Source: Botrimarina colliarenosi (GTDB taxonomy: Bacteria > Planctomycetota > Planctomycetia > Pirellulales > Lacipirellulaceae). Taken from it: DNA of 64,000 nucleotides. Positions 38,309-47,660 of the stretch are shown in pieces. Where the stretch lies: the NCBI RefSeq assembly GCF_007859955.1, contig NZ_SJPR01000002.1, positions 792,353 to 856,352 of the forward strand. The letters run 5' to 3'. The notes beneath the pieces are model-generated. The model worked only from the letters and a program-made list of their open reading frames with translations. It was not told the DNA's origin and searched no databases. Numbering within the stretch: position 1 is the stretch's first letter; every line of letters begins with the position of its first letter. A program made the translations under genes and the position numbers.

Positions 38309-39547
38309 TTACTCCGCGGGTTCGAACGGCAAGTTGTGCCGCCCCCCCTCGAACGCGAGTTCGACAGGCGCCCCCGTCACCTCGCATAGCGGGTGGGCGG
38401 CGACCTCGTCGGCGAGGTCCTCGCTCACCCAGAACTGATCGAGGTGCAGCGTGTTGGGGACCACCACCCAGCGGCTTTCGCCGTAGCGGGCCTGCATCTT
38501 CTCGAAGACCTCTTCGTCGTCGGCCAGCGTGGCGGGGATCTTGCCGCGCTGCATGTCGCCGGTCGTGTAGACGTTGACGAAGGTCTTGTACTCGTCGATC
38601 GCGTCGCGGAGGCGGCGCGTGATGAAGTCGGCCAACCCGACGCCGATGGCGTTCCCCTTCGACGCGGCGACCAGCTCCAGACAAGCGATTATCTTTACGA
38701 GCGGTCGCTCGACGTCCTCGACGCTCGTGCCTCGTCGGCCGATGACGTTGGGGTCCATGCCGGTGCCGCTGTAGGTCTTGCCGATTTTGTCGACGACCAA
38801 CACGTCGATCGCATCGAGCGGCAGCGAAGGGAAGTACTCGCGGTGCTTCGAGAGGAGCTGTGGCTCACGCTGCAGGATGTCGGCGGCGGCGATGGCGTGA
38901 AGCTCGGCGGTGCGGTCGTAGCCGTCCTCAAGGATCGCCAACCCTGCCCAGACCTTGCCGCTGTCGACGAGCAGCTTGCCCATCTCAAGGAGCATGTCCT
39001 TCATTTGCGGCGTCGGCGTCGAGTGGAACGTCTGGGCCGATTGGATCTTGCCCATGCCGACGACCATCATCTTCGTCAGGCCGCTCTGCACGGGGCCGCT
39101 GAAGCAGGTGTGCAGTTTCACGCGGTTGAGGACCAGCACGCCGGCCGACTCGAAGCAGTGGCGGTCCATCCAGACGTCGCCGGTGGGCCCGTTTTTCCAG
39201 ATAGGAACAGCGCCGACCTTGACGCACTCCATGCTGGAGCGGATCGGCATGCCCGTCACGGCCTCGGTGATGCCGAGCGACTCGACCATCTCCCGCTGTC
39301 CCTCGGCCGTGGCGCCGTTGTGCGAGCCCATGGCCGGGACGATGAAGGGCGTGGCGCCGTGATCGCGGAGCCAATCCCCCGCCGCCTTGGTGATCTCGAC
39401 CAGGTTGTTGATGCCCCGCGAGCCGGCGGTGATGGCGACCTCGCCCTGCGGCGGCGGGCCGAGGGCGTCGAGCTGTCGGCGGACCTCGGCCGTGACATCG
39501 GCGATCGGCGAGGAGACGAGCTTTTGGCGGACTTTGACGAACTTCAT
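38309..39547 (-). CDS. LarA-like (DUF2088 lactate racemase N-terminal domain) protein
   Basis: 412 residues. The N-terminal region has EVAITAGSRGINNLVEITKA, FIVPAMGSHNGATAEGQREM and GMPIRSSMECVKVG, which resemble the DUF2088/LarA N-terminal domain (GSHN in place of the GTHR motif). The C-terminal half has DVLVVDKIGKTYSGTGMDPN and VVPNTLHLDQFWVSEDL. LarA enzymes use a nickel-pincer cofactor made by LarB/C/E, none of which is here. Next to a rhamnose pathway that yields lactate, a role on lactate or another hydroxyacid is attractive but unproven. Confidence 0.65.
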   Translation of the reverse strand: MKFVKVRQKLVSSPIADVTAEVRRQLDALGPPPQGEVAITAGSRGINNLVEITKAAGDWLRDHGATPFIVPAMGSHNGATAEGQREMVESLGITEAVTGMPIRSSMECVKVGAVPIWKNGPTGDVWMDRHCFESAGVLVLNRVKLHTCFSGPVQSGLTKMMVVGMGKIQSAQTFHSTPTPQMKDMLLEMGKLLVDSGKVWAGLAILEDGYDRTAELHAIAAADILQREPQLLSKHREYFPSLPLDAIDVLVVDKIGKTYSGTGMDPNVIGRRGTSVEDVERPLVKIIACLELVAASKGNAIGVGLADFITRRLRDAIDEYKTFVNVYTTGDMQRGKIPATLADDEEVFEKMQARYGESRWVVVPNTLHLDQFWVSEDLADEVAAHPLCEVTGAPVELAFEGGRHNLPFEPAE

Positions 39548-39806
39548 CGGGGCGGATCCGAATAGTGGGAGACGGCGTCTCTCTAGATTAACCGCCCCGA
39601 CGCCCCGAGCGCCAGGGTTCTCATGCCGCGCTGCGCGATCTAGCGGGTTCTTTGCGGGACTCGACTGCGGCGAGTAGTCACGGCAATCGGCGGAACCCTC
39701 CTGCTCAGCCCCGCCATGCCGACTTCAAGAACGCCAGCGGATTGGTCTTGCCCCAAATACTAAGAGGTTAGTACAAACCCGCCTCACAACGACCCGGAGC
39801 CCCCTC

Positions 39807-40763
39807 GTGACCCGCGACCGCCAGCCGCCCCGCCCTCTGCCCGCCTTGCGCCGGCGCCACTTGCTCCGGCCCCCCCTGCTCCGGCCCCCCCTGCTCCGGG
39901 CCCCCCTGCTCCGGGAAGGGGTAGCGGGGTTTACCGTGCTGGAACTGCTGGTTTCGATCAGTGTGATCGGGGTGCTGGTCGCCCTGCTGTTGCCGGCCGT
40001 GCTGCGGGTCCGCGAATCGGCCCGGACCGTGACCTGCGTCAACCACCTGCGACAGGTCGGTTTGGCGATGCACCAGCACCACAATTGGCGCGAGCAGTTG
40101 CCGCCGGCGTGGCGCGTCGCGAAGCGCGCCCCGACCTTCGCCTACAGCTGGGCCTCGATGCTGCTGCCCGGGCTCGAAGAAGACACGTTGCTTGCCCAAT
40201 TAAACCTCGACGACGCGCCGACCGGCGTCGATCCCAGCGACGCGGTGGTCGAGTTTTTGGTCTGCCCGTCGGACCAGATCGAAGCGACCTTCGCGCTCTA
40301 CGCCTCGGCCGACACCGAATACGGTCCCCCTGGCGACGTGCTGCTTTCGCTGCCGACGTCCAGCTACATCGGCGTCTACGGCACGGTCGAAGCGGACGAG
40401 TACTACCAGAAGCTGCGTGCCAACACCCCGGAACTCGGCGACGGAGCGATCGTCTTCAACCGCCGGGTGCGGCTGAGCAACCTGAACCGCGGCCTCAGCC
40501 AGACGCTCTTGGTGGGCGAGCGGACGATGTCGCTCGTCCCCTCGACGTGGCTCGGGGTCGACTTGCGGGGCGAAGACGCCGAATGCCGGATCACCGGCGC
40601 CGCGATGACCCAACCCAATTGCGACACCTGCGACGAGTGCGAGTTCTCGAGCCGTCACCCGGGAGGGGCCTACTTCTTGTGGGCGGACGGCCACGTCGAA
40701 CTTGTCGCGGACGACATCGACCCGACCCTCTATCGCCAACTCGCCCAGCGCGACCCTCAATAG
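39807..40763 (+). CDS. DUF1559 prepilin-like protein
   Basis: 318 residues from GTG 39807 (GGAG seven bases upstream). A type IV prepilin-type signal GFTVLELLVSISVIGVLVAL (about 40-59) is preceded by an unusually long basic leader holding the 5-residue repeat LLRPP. The DUF1559 body follows: RESARTVTCVNHLRQVGLAM, then FLVCPSD, SSYIGVYGT, and the C-terminal H-X9-DG box (RHPGGAYFLWADGHVELV). Such proteins are greatly expanded in planctomycetes and are thought to be exported surface or pseudopilin-like proteins. Confidence 0.92.
   Translation: MTRDRQPPRPLPALRRRHLLRPPLLRPPLLRAPLLREGVAGFTVLELLVSISVIGVLVALLLPAVLRVRESARTVTCVNHLRQVGLAMHQHHNWREQLPPAWRVAKRAPTFAYSWASMLLPGLEEDTLLAQLNLDDAPTGVDPSDAVVEFLVCPSDQIEATFALYASADTEYGPPGDVLLSLPTSSYIGVYGTVEADEYYQKLRANTPELGDGAIVFNRRVRLSNLNRGLSQTLLVGERTMSLVPSTWLGVDLRGEDAECRITGAAMTQPNCDTCDECEFSSRHPGGAYFLWADGHVELVADDIDPTLYRQLAQRDPQ
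39861..39920 (+). repeat. In-frame 15-bp tandem repeat in the prepilin leader
   Basis: Three full and one partial copy of CTGCTCCGGCCCCCC code for LLRPP/LLRPP/LLRAP/LLREG, directly before the type IV signal. The copy number could change the leader length without breaking the frame. Confidence 0.85.
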
Positions 40764-40774
40764 CAGCCCCGACC

Positions 40775-41161
40775 ATGAGTCAACTCAAAGAATCCACGAT
40801 GCTGACGGCCGCCGAGGCGGAGGTGATGAACATCGTCTGGGACGTTGGCGACGTCACCATCTCTGACATCGTCGAAAGACTGCCCCGGTCACTCGCCTAC
40901 ACGACGGTGATGACGACGACCCGCATCCTTGAAGAGAAGGGCTACGTCAAGAAGTCGGGCAAGCGGGGCCGTGCGTTCGTCTACGAGCCCCGGGTGGGCC
41001 GCGACGCGGCGCGGGGATCGATGTCGCACGAGGTCGCCCGTCGCCTCTTCGGCGGCTCGATGAAGTCGCTGGTGTTGAACCTTGTGCATGACGACGCGAT
41101 CGGCGCCGACGACTTGGCCGAGCTCAAACAGATGATCGAATCACTCGAGGCCTCCAAATGA
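40775..41161 (+). CDS. BlaI/MecI-family repressor
   Basis: 128 residues from ATG 40775. The winged helix reads LTAAEAEVMNIVWDVGDVTI, then DIVERLPRSLAYTTVMTTTRILEEKGYV (core AYTTVMTTTRILEEKGYV), followed by the wing KKSGKRGRAFVYEP. The C-terminal dimerisation helices end ELKQMIESLEASK. These repressors are inactivated by proteolysis through a membrane M56 sensor. Its stop overlaps the ATG of such a gene (ATGA, 41158-41161). Confidence 0.92.
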   Translation: MSQLKESTMLTAAEAEVMNIVWDVGDVTISDIVERLPRSLAYTTVMTTTRILEEKGYVKKSGKRGRAFVYEPRVGRDAARGSMSHEVARRLFGGSMKSLVLNLVHDDAIGADDLAELKQMIESLEASK

Positions 41162-42255
41162 CCACCCCGCAGTGGACTCAGTGGCTCCTCTCGTACGCCC
41201 TCCAGGCGTCGCTGGTGATCGGCGTCGCCGCGGCGCTCGACCGCTGGACCCACGCCGCCACGGCGAAGTCGCGGCTCTGGACCGGCTGTTTCGTGAGTCT
41301 GCTCGGGCTGCTGGCGGTGGGGCTCCTCGCCCCGCACGTCCAGTGGGCCTCCCCTTGGTCGGCCGCTCCGCCAAACGTCGTCGTCTCGGCCCTCGAGGTC
41401 GAGCAGACCCTCGGGTCGGTGCTGCTGACCGTGTGGGCGTTCGGGATCGCCGTCATGGTGTCCCGCGGGGTCATCGACTTCATTCGCGTCCAGCGGTTCA
41501 TCACCCGCCAGCCCCGCGTCACGTCCAAGCAAGACTTGAGGATACGCTCCCTGATCAAGCCGCCGAGCCTCTTGATCGACGGCAGGCAGGTTGACCTCCG
41601 TGTCGCCCCCGAAGAGCTCGGTCCGTTCTGCTACCAGTTCCATCGTCCGCTTGTTTTCGTGCCGGAGTCGCTCCTCAATGGCGAAGCCGACGACGACCTG
41701 CGAAACGTCCTGATCCACGAGATGACGCATCTGTGCACCGAGCACCCGATGCAGGTCTTCTTGCAGAAGACCACGCAGTGTGTGCTGTGGTTCCATCCGC
41801 TGGTTTGGATGGCGAGCGGGCGGGCCGGGATTGTCCGGGAGTTTGTTTGCGACGACGCCGCCTCCGACCAAGGCGCCTCGACAGCCGCCTACCTGCGGAC
41901 GCTCCTGAAAGTGGTCGAGAACCGTCAACGCCGGTTTGGCGCCGGCCTCACCATCGGACGGTCGGTCAGCGAGGTCCGCCTGCGGGCCGCCCGGCTCGTG
42001 GCGAACTTGTCCGAGCCGTCAGGTTCAGGCGGCAGGCGGGCGGTGGCGGGCGTCGTCGTTGCGGCGGTCGTCGCGACGCTCGTCTGGCTGCCGGTCGATC
42101 CGCTCGCCTCGCCCCGCAGCCGGATGTCGCCCTGGCCGGCTTGGTCGGCGTCGGTGCTCCACGGGTTGGGTGTGCCGGCCCGCGATTTCAGCGACTTCAA
42201 TGGGTCAACCCATGTCTACGAGCTCCTGCACGATGCCGGAGAAGTTCGGGATTAA
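41158..42255 (+). CDS. M56-family (BlaR1/MecR1-like) membrane metallopeptidase
   Basis: 365 residues. Helices near the N-terminus (WLLSYALQASLVIGVAAAL; GCFVSLLGLLAVGLLAP; LLTVWAFGIAVMVSRGV) precede the zinc motif LIHEMTHLCTEHP (HExxH, about 183) and REFVCDDAAS with the third ligand region. A last helix, VVVAAVVATLVWLPV, is followed by only about 40 residues, so there is no penicillin-binding sensor domain. It probably cleaves the coupled BlaI-type repressor in response to an unknown envelope signal. Confidence 0.88.
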   Translation: MTTPQWTQWLLSYALQASLVIGVAAALDRWTHAATAKSRLWTGCFVSLLGLLAVGLLAPHVQWASPWSAAPPNVVVSALEVEQTLGSVLLTVWAFGIAVMVSRGVIDFIRVQRFITRQPRVTSKQDLRIRSLIKPPSLLIDGRQVDLRVAPEELGPFCYQFHRPLVFVPESLLNGEADDDLRNVLIHEMTHLCTEHPMQVFLQKTTQCVLWFHPLVWMASGRAGIVREFVCDDAASDQGASTAAYLRTLLKVVENRQRRFGAGLTIGRSVSEVRLRAARLVANLSEPSGSGGRRAVAGVVVAAVVATLVWLPVDPLASPRSRMSPWPAWSASVLHGLGVPARDFSDFNGSTHVYELLHDAGEVRD

Positions 42256-42379
42256 CGCGGCCCGGCTCCAATTTTTTTGCCGACAACTATTAAATCTATC
42301 GTAGTGGAGCGGCGATCGGGGCAGGTACGCCTCGGCGACGCCAATCGATTCGATAAACGACTATCGCAAGGACGCGAGA

Positions 42380-44815
42380 ATGCCGTTGCTGGATAGCTGT
42401 AACGTAGCGAGCGGGTCCCCGGCTGGGACGCGACGTTCGATTTCCCTGATCCTGCCAGCCTGGAACGAAGCGGGAGCGTTGCCGCGGGCCTTGGCCGAAG
42501 CCGACGCCGCCCTCCGCTCCGTGGCGGACGACTACGAGATCCTCGTCGTCGATGACGGCAGCACCGACGCCACCGCCCAGGTCGTCGCCGAAGCGGCCCA
42601 GCGGATGCCCGCCGTGCGGCTGATCCAGCACCCCACGAACCTCGGCTACGGCGCCGCCCTCCGCAGCGGGTTCGCCGCGGCCCGGTGCGAGCTCGTCGGG
42701 TTCACCGACGCCGACAACCAATTCGATCTCAGCGAGCTCGACCGCCTCGTGCTGCTCGCCGAACGCCATGAAGTGGTTTGCGGCTACCGCATCGACCGCA
42801 AAGACTCGCCGCTGCGTTGCTTCTACTCCCGTTGCTACAACGTGCTGGTGCGGGGCCTACTCGGCGTCGGGGTGCGTGACGTCGACTGCGCGCTGAAGCT
42901 GTTCCACCGCGACGCGCTGGGGCAACTCCCGATCACCACCAATGGCTTCCTGGTCAACTCCGAACTGCTGACGCAGGCTCGGCGACTAGGCTTCTCGATT
43001 GTCGAGGTCGGTGTCTCGCACCGGCCGCGGGTTGAGGGTGATAGCACCGTCTCGGCAAGGCACATCCCCAAGGTGCTCGGCGAGCTGGGCCGCTTCTGGT
43101 GGAACCGCGTCGCGTTCCCCGGCGACGCCGCTCCGGACCGTCCCACCGAGTCGCGTCGGGCGTTGATCAACGGCCTCTCGGCGGCGTTGCTCGTCGTGAC
43201 GGCGATTCTGTTCTTCACGAACCTAAGCTACCCGTTGCTTGACCGCGACGAGACGCGGTACGCCGAGATCCCGCGTGAGATGGTGGTCACCGGCAACTGG
43301 GTCTTGCCGCAGCTGAACTTCAAGCCGTACTACGACAAGCCGCCGCTGATGTACTGGCTCTGCTCGGCCAGCTACGAGCTGTTCGGCGTCAACGAGTACG
43401 CCGCCCGGCTGCCGCAGGTGCTGGCCGCGTTCGGCACGCTCGCCCTGACGCTGCTCTTCGCGCGGCGTTGGCTCGGCCCCGGGCCGGGCTTGGCGGCGGC
43501 GCTGGTGCTGCTGGTGTCGGTTGGCTTCTTTGGCTCGTCGCGGATCCTTTTAATTGATGGGCTGCTGACCGCCCTGGTGACGCTCACCGCGGCGTGCGCC
43601 TTTGAAGCGGTCCGAGGGCCATCGTTCCGCTACGGCTGGTGGCTCGCTGCGGCGATGACGTGCGGCGCCGGCTTCCTAACGAAGGGCCCGATTGCCTTCG
43701 TCTTGGTCGCGCCGCCGATCGCCGCTTACAGCTTCTTGAGCCGCGGTGCTTCGCAGCCTCGTCTCCGCGACTGGGCCGTCATGCTCGGTGTGGTCGCCGC
43801 GATGGCGACGCCGTGGTTGATCGCCGTGTCGAGGGTCCAGCCCTCGTTCGCTTACGAGTTCTTCTACCTCCACAACGTCGCCCGCTTCGCCGGCGCCTTC
43901 CACGCCCAGCCGATCTGGTACTTCGTGCCGATCTTGCTGGTGGCGGGGCACCCGTGGTCGTACCTAACGATCCCGTGCGTCCGGTACTTCGGCAGCCAAT
44001 CCGCCGCTGATCGCGAATCGCGGTCCCCCGTGCTCGGCTTCTTCGCCTTGTGGGCCGGCTGGTGCGTGCTGTTCTTTTCGATGTCGAGTTGCAAGCTCCC
44101 CTCCTACGTCATGCCCGCCCTGCCGCCGCTAGCGATGCTGATGGGCTACTACGTCTACAACCGGCTCGTCCTGCTCAAGGGGGGCAAGGCGTCGCTCTTG
44201 GAGCGGGTCGCCCCGTGGAACGCGGCCCTCGCTTCGGGCCTCGGCGGTTTCGGATTCGCCACGTTCGTTGGCGTCGCCGGCGTCGAACGAGCGGGCGTCG
44301 CCATCGCCTTCGCGGTCGCCTGGCTTGCCCTGACGGTCGCGACTCAACTGCTCCGCACACGGATCGAGAACCCGATCGCCGCCTGGGGGGTGAGCCTCGC
44401 GATGGTCGTCCCCATGGGGGTCCTCGTGATGCACCGGCAGCTCCCCCGCTTCGCCGAATTCCGCACGCTGCTCGGCCCGGGGTCGGCTCTGACCGCCCAG
44501 CTGGCGGCCGACTCGACGGCGCCGATCGCGACCTTCTCGCACGAGTGGGCCGAGGCGCCCTACTACCTGCATCGCGAAGACATCCAGAACCTTTCGTTCC
44601 ATGACACTGACGACCTGAGCTCGATCGCCGGCTCCGACGGACGGCTCTATGTCGTCATGCGGAAGAAAGACAACCGCCAGGACCTCCTCGACGACCTGCC
44701 GACCGAGGCGTCCGTCCGCGTCGTTGGCGAGCGTGGCTCGGGGGTGGTCCTTGAGGTGGACACCGACGGGACGTCGCTCGCGAATCGCCCCGCCGACTTG
44801 GCGACACACCGCTGA
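42380..44815 (+). CDS. Fusion of a GT2 polyprenyl-phosphate glycosyltransferase with an ArnT-like GT-C transferase
   Basis: 811 residues. Residues about 15-240 are GT2: SLILPAWNEAGALPRAL, ILVVDDGSTDATAQVV, FTDADNQFDLSEL (DXD) and VNSELLTQARRLGF. From about 270 on is an ArnT/PMT-type polytopic domain: a first helix, then DRDETRYAEIPREMV (the DE/RY motif of luminal loop 1) and FKPYYDKPPLMYWL (the DKPP motif), then about 10 further helices and a luminal C-terminus. One polypeptide thus seems to make the polyprenyl-linked sugar and transfer it, functions that are split over two genes at 6.8-9.4 kb. Confidence 0.88.
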   Translation: MPLLDSCNVASGSPAGTRRSISLILPAWNEAGALPRALAEADAALRSVADDYEILVVDDGSTDATAQVVAEAAQRMPAVRLIQHPTNLGYGAALRSGFAAARCELVGFTDADNQFDLSELDRLVLLAERHEVVCGYRIDRKDSPLRCFYSRCYNVLVRGLLGVGVRDVDCALKLFHRDALGQLPITTNGFLVNSELLTQARRLGFSIVEVGVSHRPRVEGDSTVSARHIPKVLGELGRFWWNRVAFPGDAAPDRPTESRRALINGLSAALLVVTAILFFTNLSYPLLDRDETRYAEIPREMVVTGNWVLPQLNFKPYYDKPPLMYWLCSASYELFGVNEYAARLPQVLAAFGTLALTLLFARRWLGPGPGLAAALVLLVSVGFFGSSRILLIDGLLTALVTLTAACAFEAVRGPSFRYGWWLAAAMTCGAGFLTKGPIAFVLVAPPIAAYSFLSRGASQPRLRDWAVMLGVVAAMATPWLIAVSRVQPSFAYEFFYLHNVARFAGAFHAQPIWYFVPILLVAGHPWSYLTIPCVRYFGSQSAADRESRSPVLGFFALWAGWCVLFFSMSSCKLPSYVMPALPPLAMLMGYYVYNRLVLLKGGKASLLERVAPWNAALASGLGGFGFATFVGVAGVERAGVAIAFAVAWLALTVATQLLRTRIENPIAAWGVSLAMVVPMGVLVMHRQLPRFAEFRTLLGPGSALTAQLAADSTAPIATFSHEWAEAPYYLHREDIQNLSFHDTDDLSSIAGSDGRLYVVMRKKDNRQDLLDDLPTEASVRVVGERGSGVVLEVDTDGTSLANRPADLATHR

Positions 44816-44871
44816 GCTTCTGCAGCGATCCCTCCTAGAGCCGGAGGGGGCCGACAGGCCATACTCGGTGG

Positions 44872-47385
44872 ATGGAAGCCCGCCCCGTCGCCACTCGCCG
44901 CCCCCCCGAACTGCTCGCCCCCGCCGGCGATCGGGAGTGCGTCCGCGCGGCGGTCGAGAACGGGGCCGACGCCGTCTATTTCGGCCTGCAGCACGGCTTC
45001 AACGCCCGCGCCCGGGCCGCCAACCACGGCGTCGGCGATCTCCCCGAGCTCATGACCGAGCTGCGCCGTCGGGGCGTGAAGGGCTACGTCACCCTCAACA
45101 CGCTGATCTTCTGCGACGAGCTGCCGGCGATCGAAGAGGCGGTGATCGCCATCACCGAAGCAGGCGTCGATGCGGTTCTCGTCCAAGACCTCGGCCTCGT
45201 GCGGCTAATCCGGGCGATCAGCCCTGACCTGCCGGTCCACGCCTCCACCCAGATGACGCTCACCAGCGCCGAAAGCGTCCGCGCCGCCGAACGGCTCGGC
45301 GTCGAACGGGTCGTGCTCGCCCGCGAGCTCTCGCTCGCCGAGATCCGCAAGATCCACGAGCAGACGACCGTCGAGATCGAGACCTTCGTCCACGGCGCCC
45401 TCTGCGTCGCTTACTCGGGCCAATGCCTGACGAGCGAATCGCTCGGCGGTCGAAGCGCCAACCGTGGCCAATGCGCCCAGGCGTGCCGGCTGCCGTACGA
45501 CCTTGTCTGCGACGGCGTCGATCAAGACCTCGACCAAGTAAAATACCTGCTGAGCCCCCAGGACCTGGCCGCGTACCACCTGGTGCCGGAGCTGATCGAC
45601 GCGGGGGTGAGCTGCCTGAAGATCGAGGGCCGCCTCAAGACGCCCGAGTACGTCGCCAACATCACTCGCCACTACCGCCGCGCCATCGACGCCGCCGTGG
45701 CCGACCGACCGCTCGAGTTCTCGCGGCAAGACGTGACCGAGATGGAGCTCTCCTTCTCGCGCGGCTTCTCGCCCGGTTGGCTCAACGGCTGCGACCACAA
45801 GATGCTGGTGCCGGGCAAGAGCTCGGCGAAACGCGGCGTGCTGCTCGGCGAGGTGCTTTCCATCAACGGCGACCGTGTCCGCGTCCGCCTCCGAGGCCCC
45901 GTCGCGCCGGGCGATGGCGTCGTCTTCGAAGGCGATCGGCTCGAAGCTGCCGAGCAAGGGGGCCGCGTCTACGACCTCTACCGCAACGGCCAGCCGCTCA
46001 AGTCGGGCGCCGATTCGGGTGACATCGAGATCACCTTCGGCCGCGACGCGATCGATCTCGACGAGCTCTATCCGGGCCAGACGCTCTGGAAGACCGACGA
46101 CCCCAAGCTCAACGCCCGGCTACGCAAGAGTTTCTCGGCCGCCGATCCCCAACGGCGTGTGGCGCTCGACCTGCTAGTCAACGCAACGGTCGGCGAGCCG
46201 CTCATCGTCACCGCGGAGGCCGTCAACGGGGCGAGCTGCACGCTGCGGTCGGAAGAGCCCCTCGAAGCGGCGCGGAAACACCCGCTTACGGAAGAATCAC
46301 TCACCGAACAACTGGGGCGACTAGGCGGCACGCCGTACGAGTTGCGGCAAGTCACGGCGACGATCGTTGGCGAGCCGATGGTTCCCCTCAGCGTGCTCGG
46401 CAAACTGCGGCGCGAACTGGCCACGAGCCTCGACGCCTCGATCCAAGCGCCGCCGGCGCGGCGCCTCGATCGCGAAGCGTCCGGCGCCGTTCGGCCCGCC
46501 GCCGTCGCCACGCCGACGACCGACCCCGCCACGCTACGCCTGCTCTGCCGCACGCTCGGCCAGCTCGAGCAACTGCTCGAACTGGGCGAGCGACAATTGC
46601 TGGCCGACTTCGCCGACATCCGCGAGTACCGCGACGCGGTCCGCCTCGCTCACGCACAGGGCGCCGAGATTTACTTGGCGACGCCGCGCATCCAAAAGCC
46701 GGGCGAGGCGGGCGTCTTTCGGGCGATGCACAAGCACCGCGCCGACGGCCTGCTTGTCCGCAACCTGGCGGGGATCGATTTTTGTAACGAGCACGGCGTG
46801 CCGTTCGTCGCCGACTTCTCGCTCAACGCCTCGAACCCGCTGACGGCGAGCTACCTGCGTGAGCTCGGCGCGCAGCGTGTCACGGCGTCGTACGACCTCA
46901 ACCGCGATCAGCTGCTTAGCCTCGCGGCCGAGACACCCGGCGGCTGGCTCGAGGTGGTCGTCCACCAGCACATGCCGATGTTCCACATGGAGCACTGCGT
47001 GTTCTGCTCGCTGCTCTCGCCGGGGACGAACAAGACCAATTGCGGCCGGCCGTGCGACCGGCACGAGGTAAAACTCCGCGACCGGACCGGCGCCGAGCAC
47101 CGCCTCACCGCCGACGTCGGTTGCCGCAACACGCTCTTCAACGCGACGCCGCAGTCGGCCGCCGAAGCGGTCCCCGACCTACAAGCCGCCGGCATCCGCC
47201 ACTTCCGTCTGGAGTTCCTCGACGAAGAGGGGGACCAACTCCGCCGCACCGTGCAACTCTACCGCGACCTGCTCGCCGGCCGCATCGCGGGCAAAGAAGT
47301 CTGGCGCAAGCTGCAGGCGTCCAACCGCGTCGGAGTCACCCGCGGCACGCTCGAAGAACGCCGCAACCCGCTGGCGATTTTATGA
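44872..47385 (+). CDS. U32-family peptidase / RlhA-like protein
   Basis: 837 residues. The N-terminal U32 barrel has PELLAPAGDRECVRAAVENG, DAVYFGLQHGFNARAR and the cysteine cluster GALCVAYSGQCLTSESLGGR with RGQCAQACRLPY. A middle insert (DUF3656-like, about 390-540) follows. A second U32-like half then has HMEHCVFCSLLSPGTNKTNC and GRPCDRHEVKLRD. Members such as E. coli RlhA hydroxylate 23S rRNA; others relate to tRNA or ubiquinone hydroxylation. The cysteine clusters suggest an iron-sulfur centre. It follows the GT fusion at 56 bp. Confidence 0.88.
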   Translation: MEARPVATRRPPELLAPAGDRECVRAAVENGADAVYFGLQHGFNARARAANHGVGDLPELMTELRRRGVKGYVTLNTLIFCDELPAIEEAVIAITEAGVDAVLVQDLGLVRLIRAISPDLPVHASTQMTLTSAESVRAAERLGVERVVLARELSLAEIRKIHEQTTVEIETFVHGALCVAYSGQCLTSESLGGRSANRGQCAQACRLPYDLVCDGVDQDLDQVKYLLSPQDLAAYHLVPELIDAGVSCLKIEGRLKTPEYVANITRHYRRAIDAAVADRPLEFSRQDVTEMELSFSRGFSPGWLNGCDHKMLVPGKSSAKRGVLLGEVLSINGDRVRVRLRGPVAPGDGVVFEGDRLEAAEQGGRVYDLYRNGQPLKSGADSGDIEITFGRDAIDLDELYPGQTLWKTDDPKLNARLRKSFSAADPQRRVALDLLVNATVGEPLIVTAEAVNGASCTLRSEEPLEAARKHPLTEESLTEQLGRLGGTPYELRQVTATIVGEPMVPLSVLGKLRRELATSLDASIQAPPARRLDREASGAVRPAAVATPTTDPATLRLLCRTLGQLEQLLELGERQLLADFADIREYRDAVRLAHAQGAEIYLATPRIQKPGEAGVFRAMHKHRADGLLVRNLAGIDFCNEHGVPFVADFSLNASNPLTASYLRELGAQRVTASYDLNRDQLLSLAAETPGGWLEVVVHQHMPMFHMEHCVFCSLLSPGTNKTNCGRPCDRHEVKLRDRTGAEHRLTADVGCRNTLFNATPQSAAEAVPDLQAAGIRHFRLEFLDEEGDQLRRTVQLYRDLLAGRIAGKEVWRKLQASNRVGVTRGTLEERRNPLAIL

Positions 47386-47471
47386 AAGATGGGGGCGTCG
47401 CCTTCTTGCCTTCTCTCATAGGTTCACCCGGCTCACGACTGTCGGGGGCTACCCGGTTCGAGAATCTCCGC

Positions 47472-47660
47472 GGGTGGCCCCGGCAGTCGTAAGCGAGTGA
47501 CAATGCGTACCGCTACGCTCAACCGAACGATTGTCGGGGTGCGTAGCACAGGAGGCAAGCTGGCCTGCTCGGCCTCTTGTTGCCTTGCAACCCCGACAGT
47601 CGCTCGGGCTCGGTAGCATTCGATGGCAAACTGGCTCGCTCGCGACAGTCGGGGCCACCC
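47472..47660. mobile_element. MITE-like element, copy B (189 bp)
   Basis: Terminal inverted repeats GGGTGGCCCCGGCAGTCG (47472-47489) and CGACAGTCGGGGCCACCC (47643-47660) match at 16 of 18. Size and end sequence agree with copy A at 29727-29914. Internal fold-back words GATTGTCGGGGTGCG and CCCCGACAGTCG are present. A short partial arm (CACGACTGTCGGGGGCTACCC) lies just outside at 47435. The rest of the 465-bp space 47386-47850 holds no gene. Confidence 0.75.

Noticed and set aside
31247..39547. A bacterial-microcompartment rhamnose/fucose locus as known from other planctomycetes
   Set aside because: No shell-protein genes were seen, and the aldolase is the cytosolic dehydrogenase-fused type.
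40775..42255. A beta-lactam resistance sensor pair
   Set aside because: The M56 protein lacks a penicillin-binding sensor domain and no beta-lactamase gene is coupled to it.
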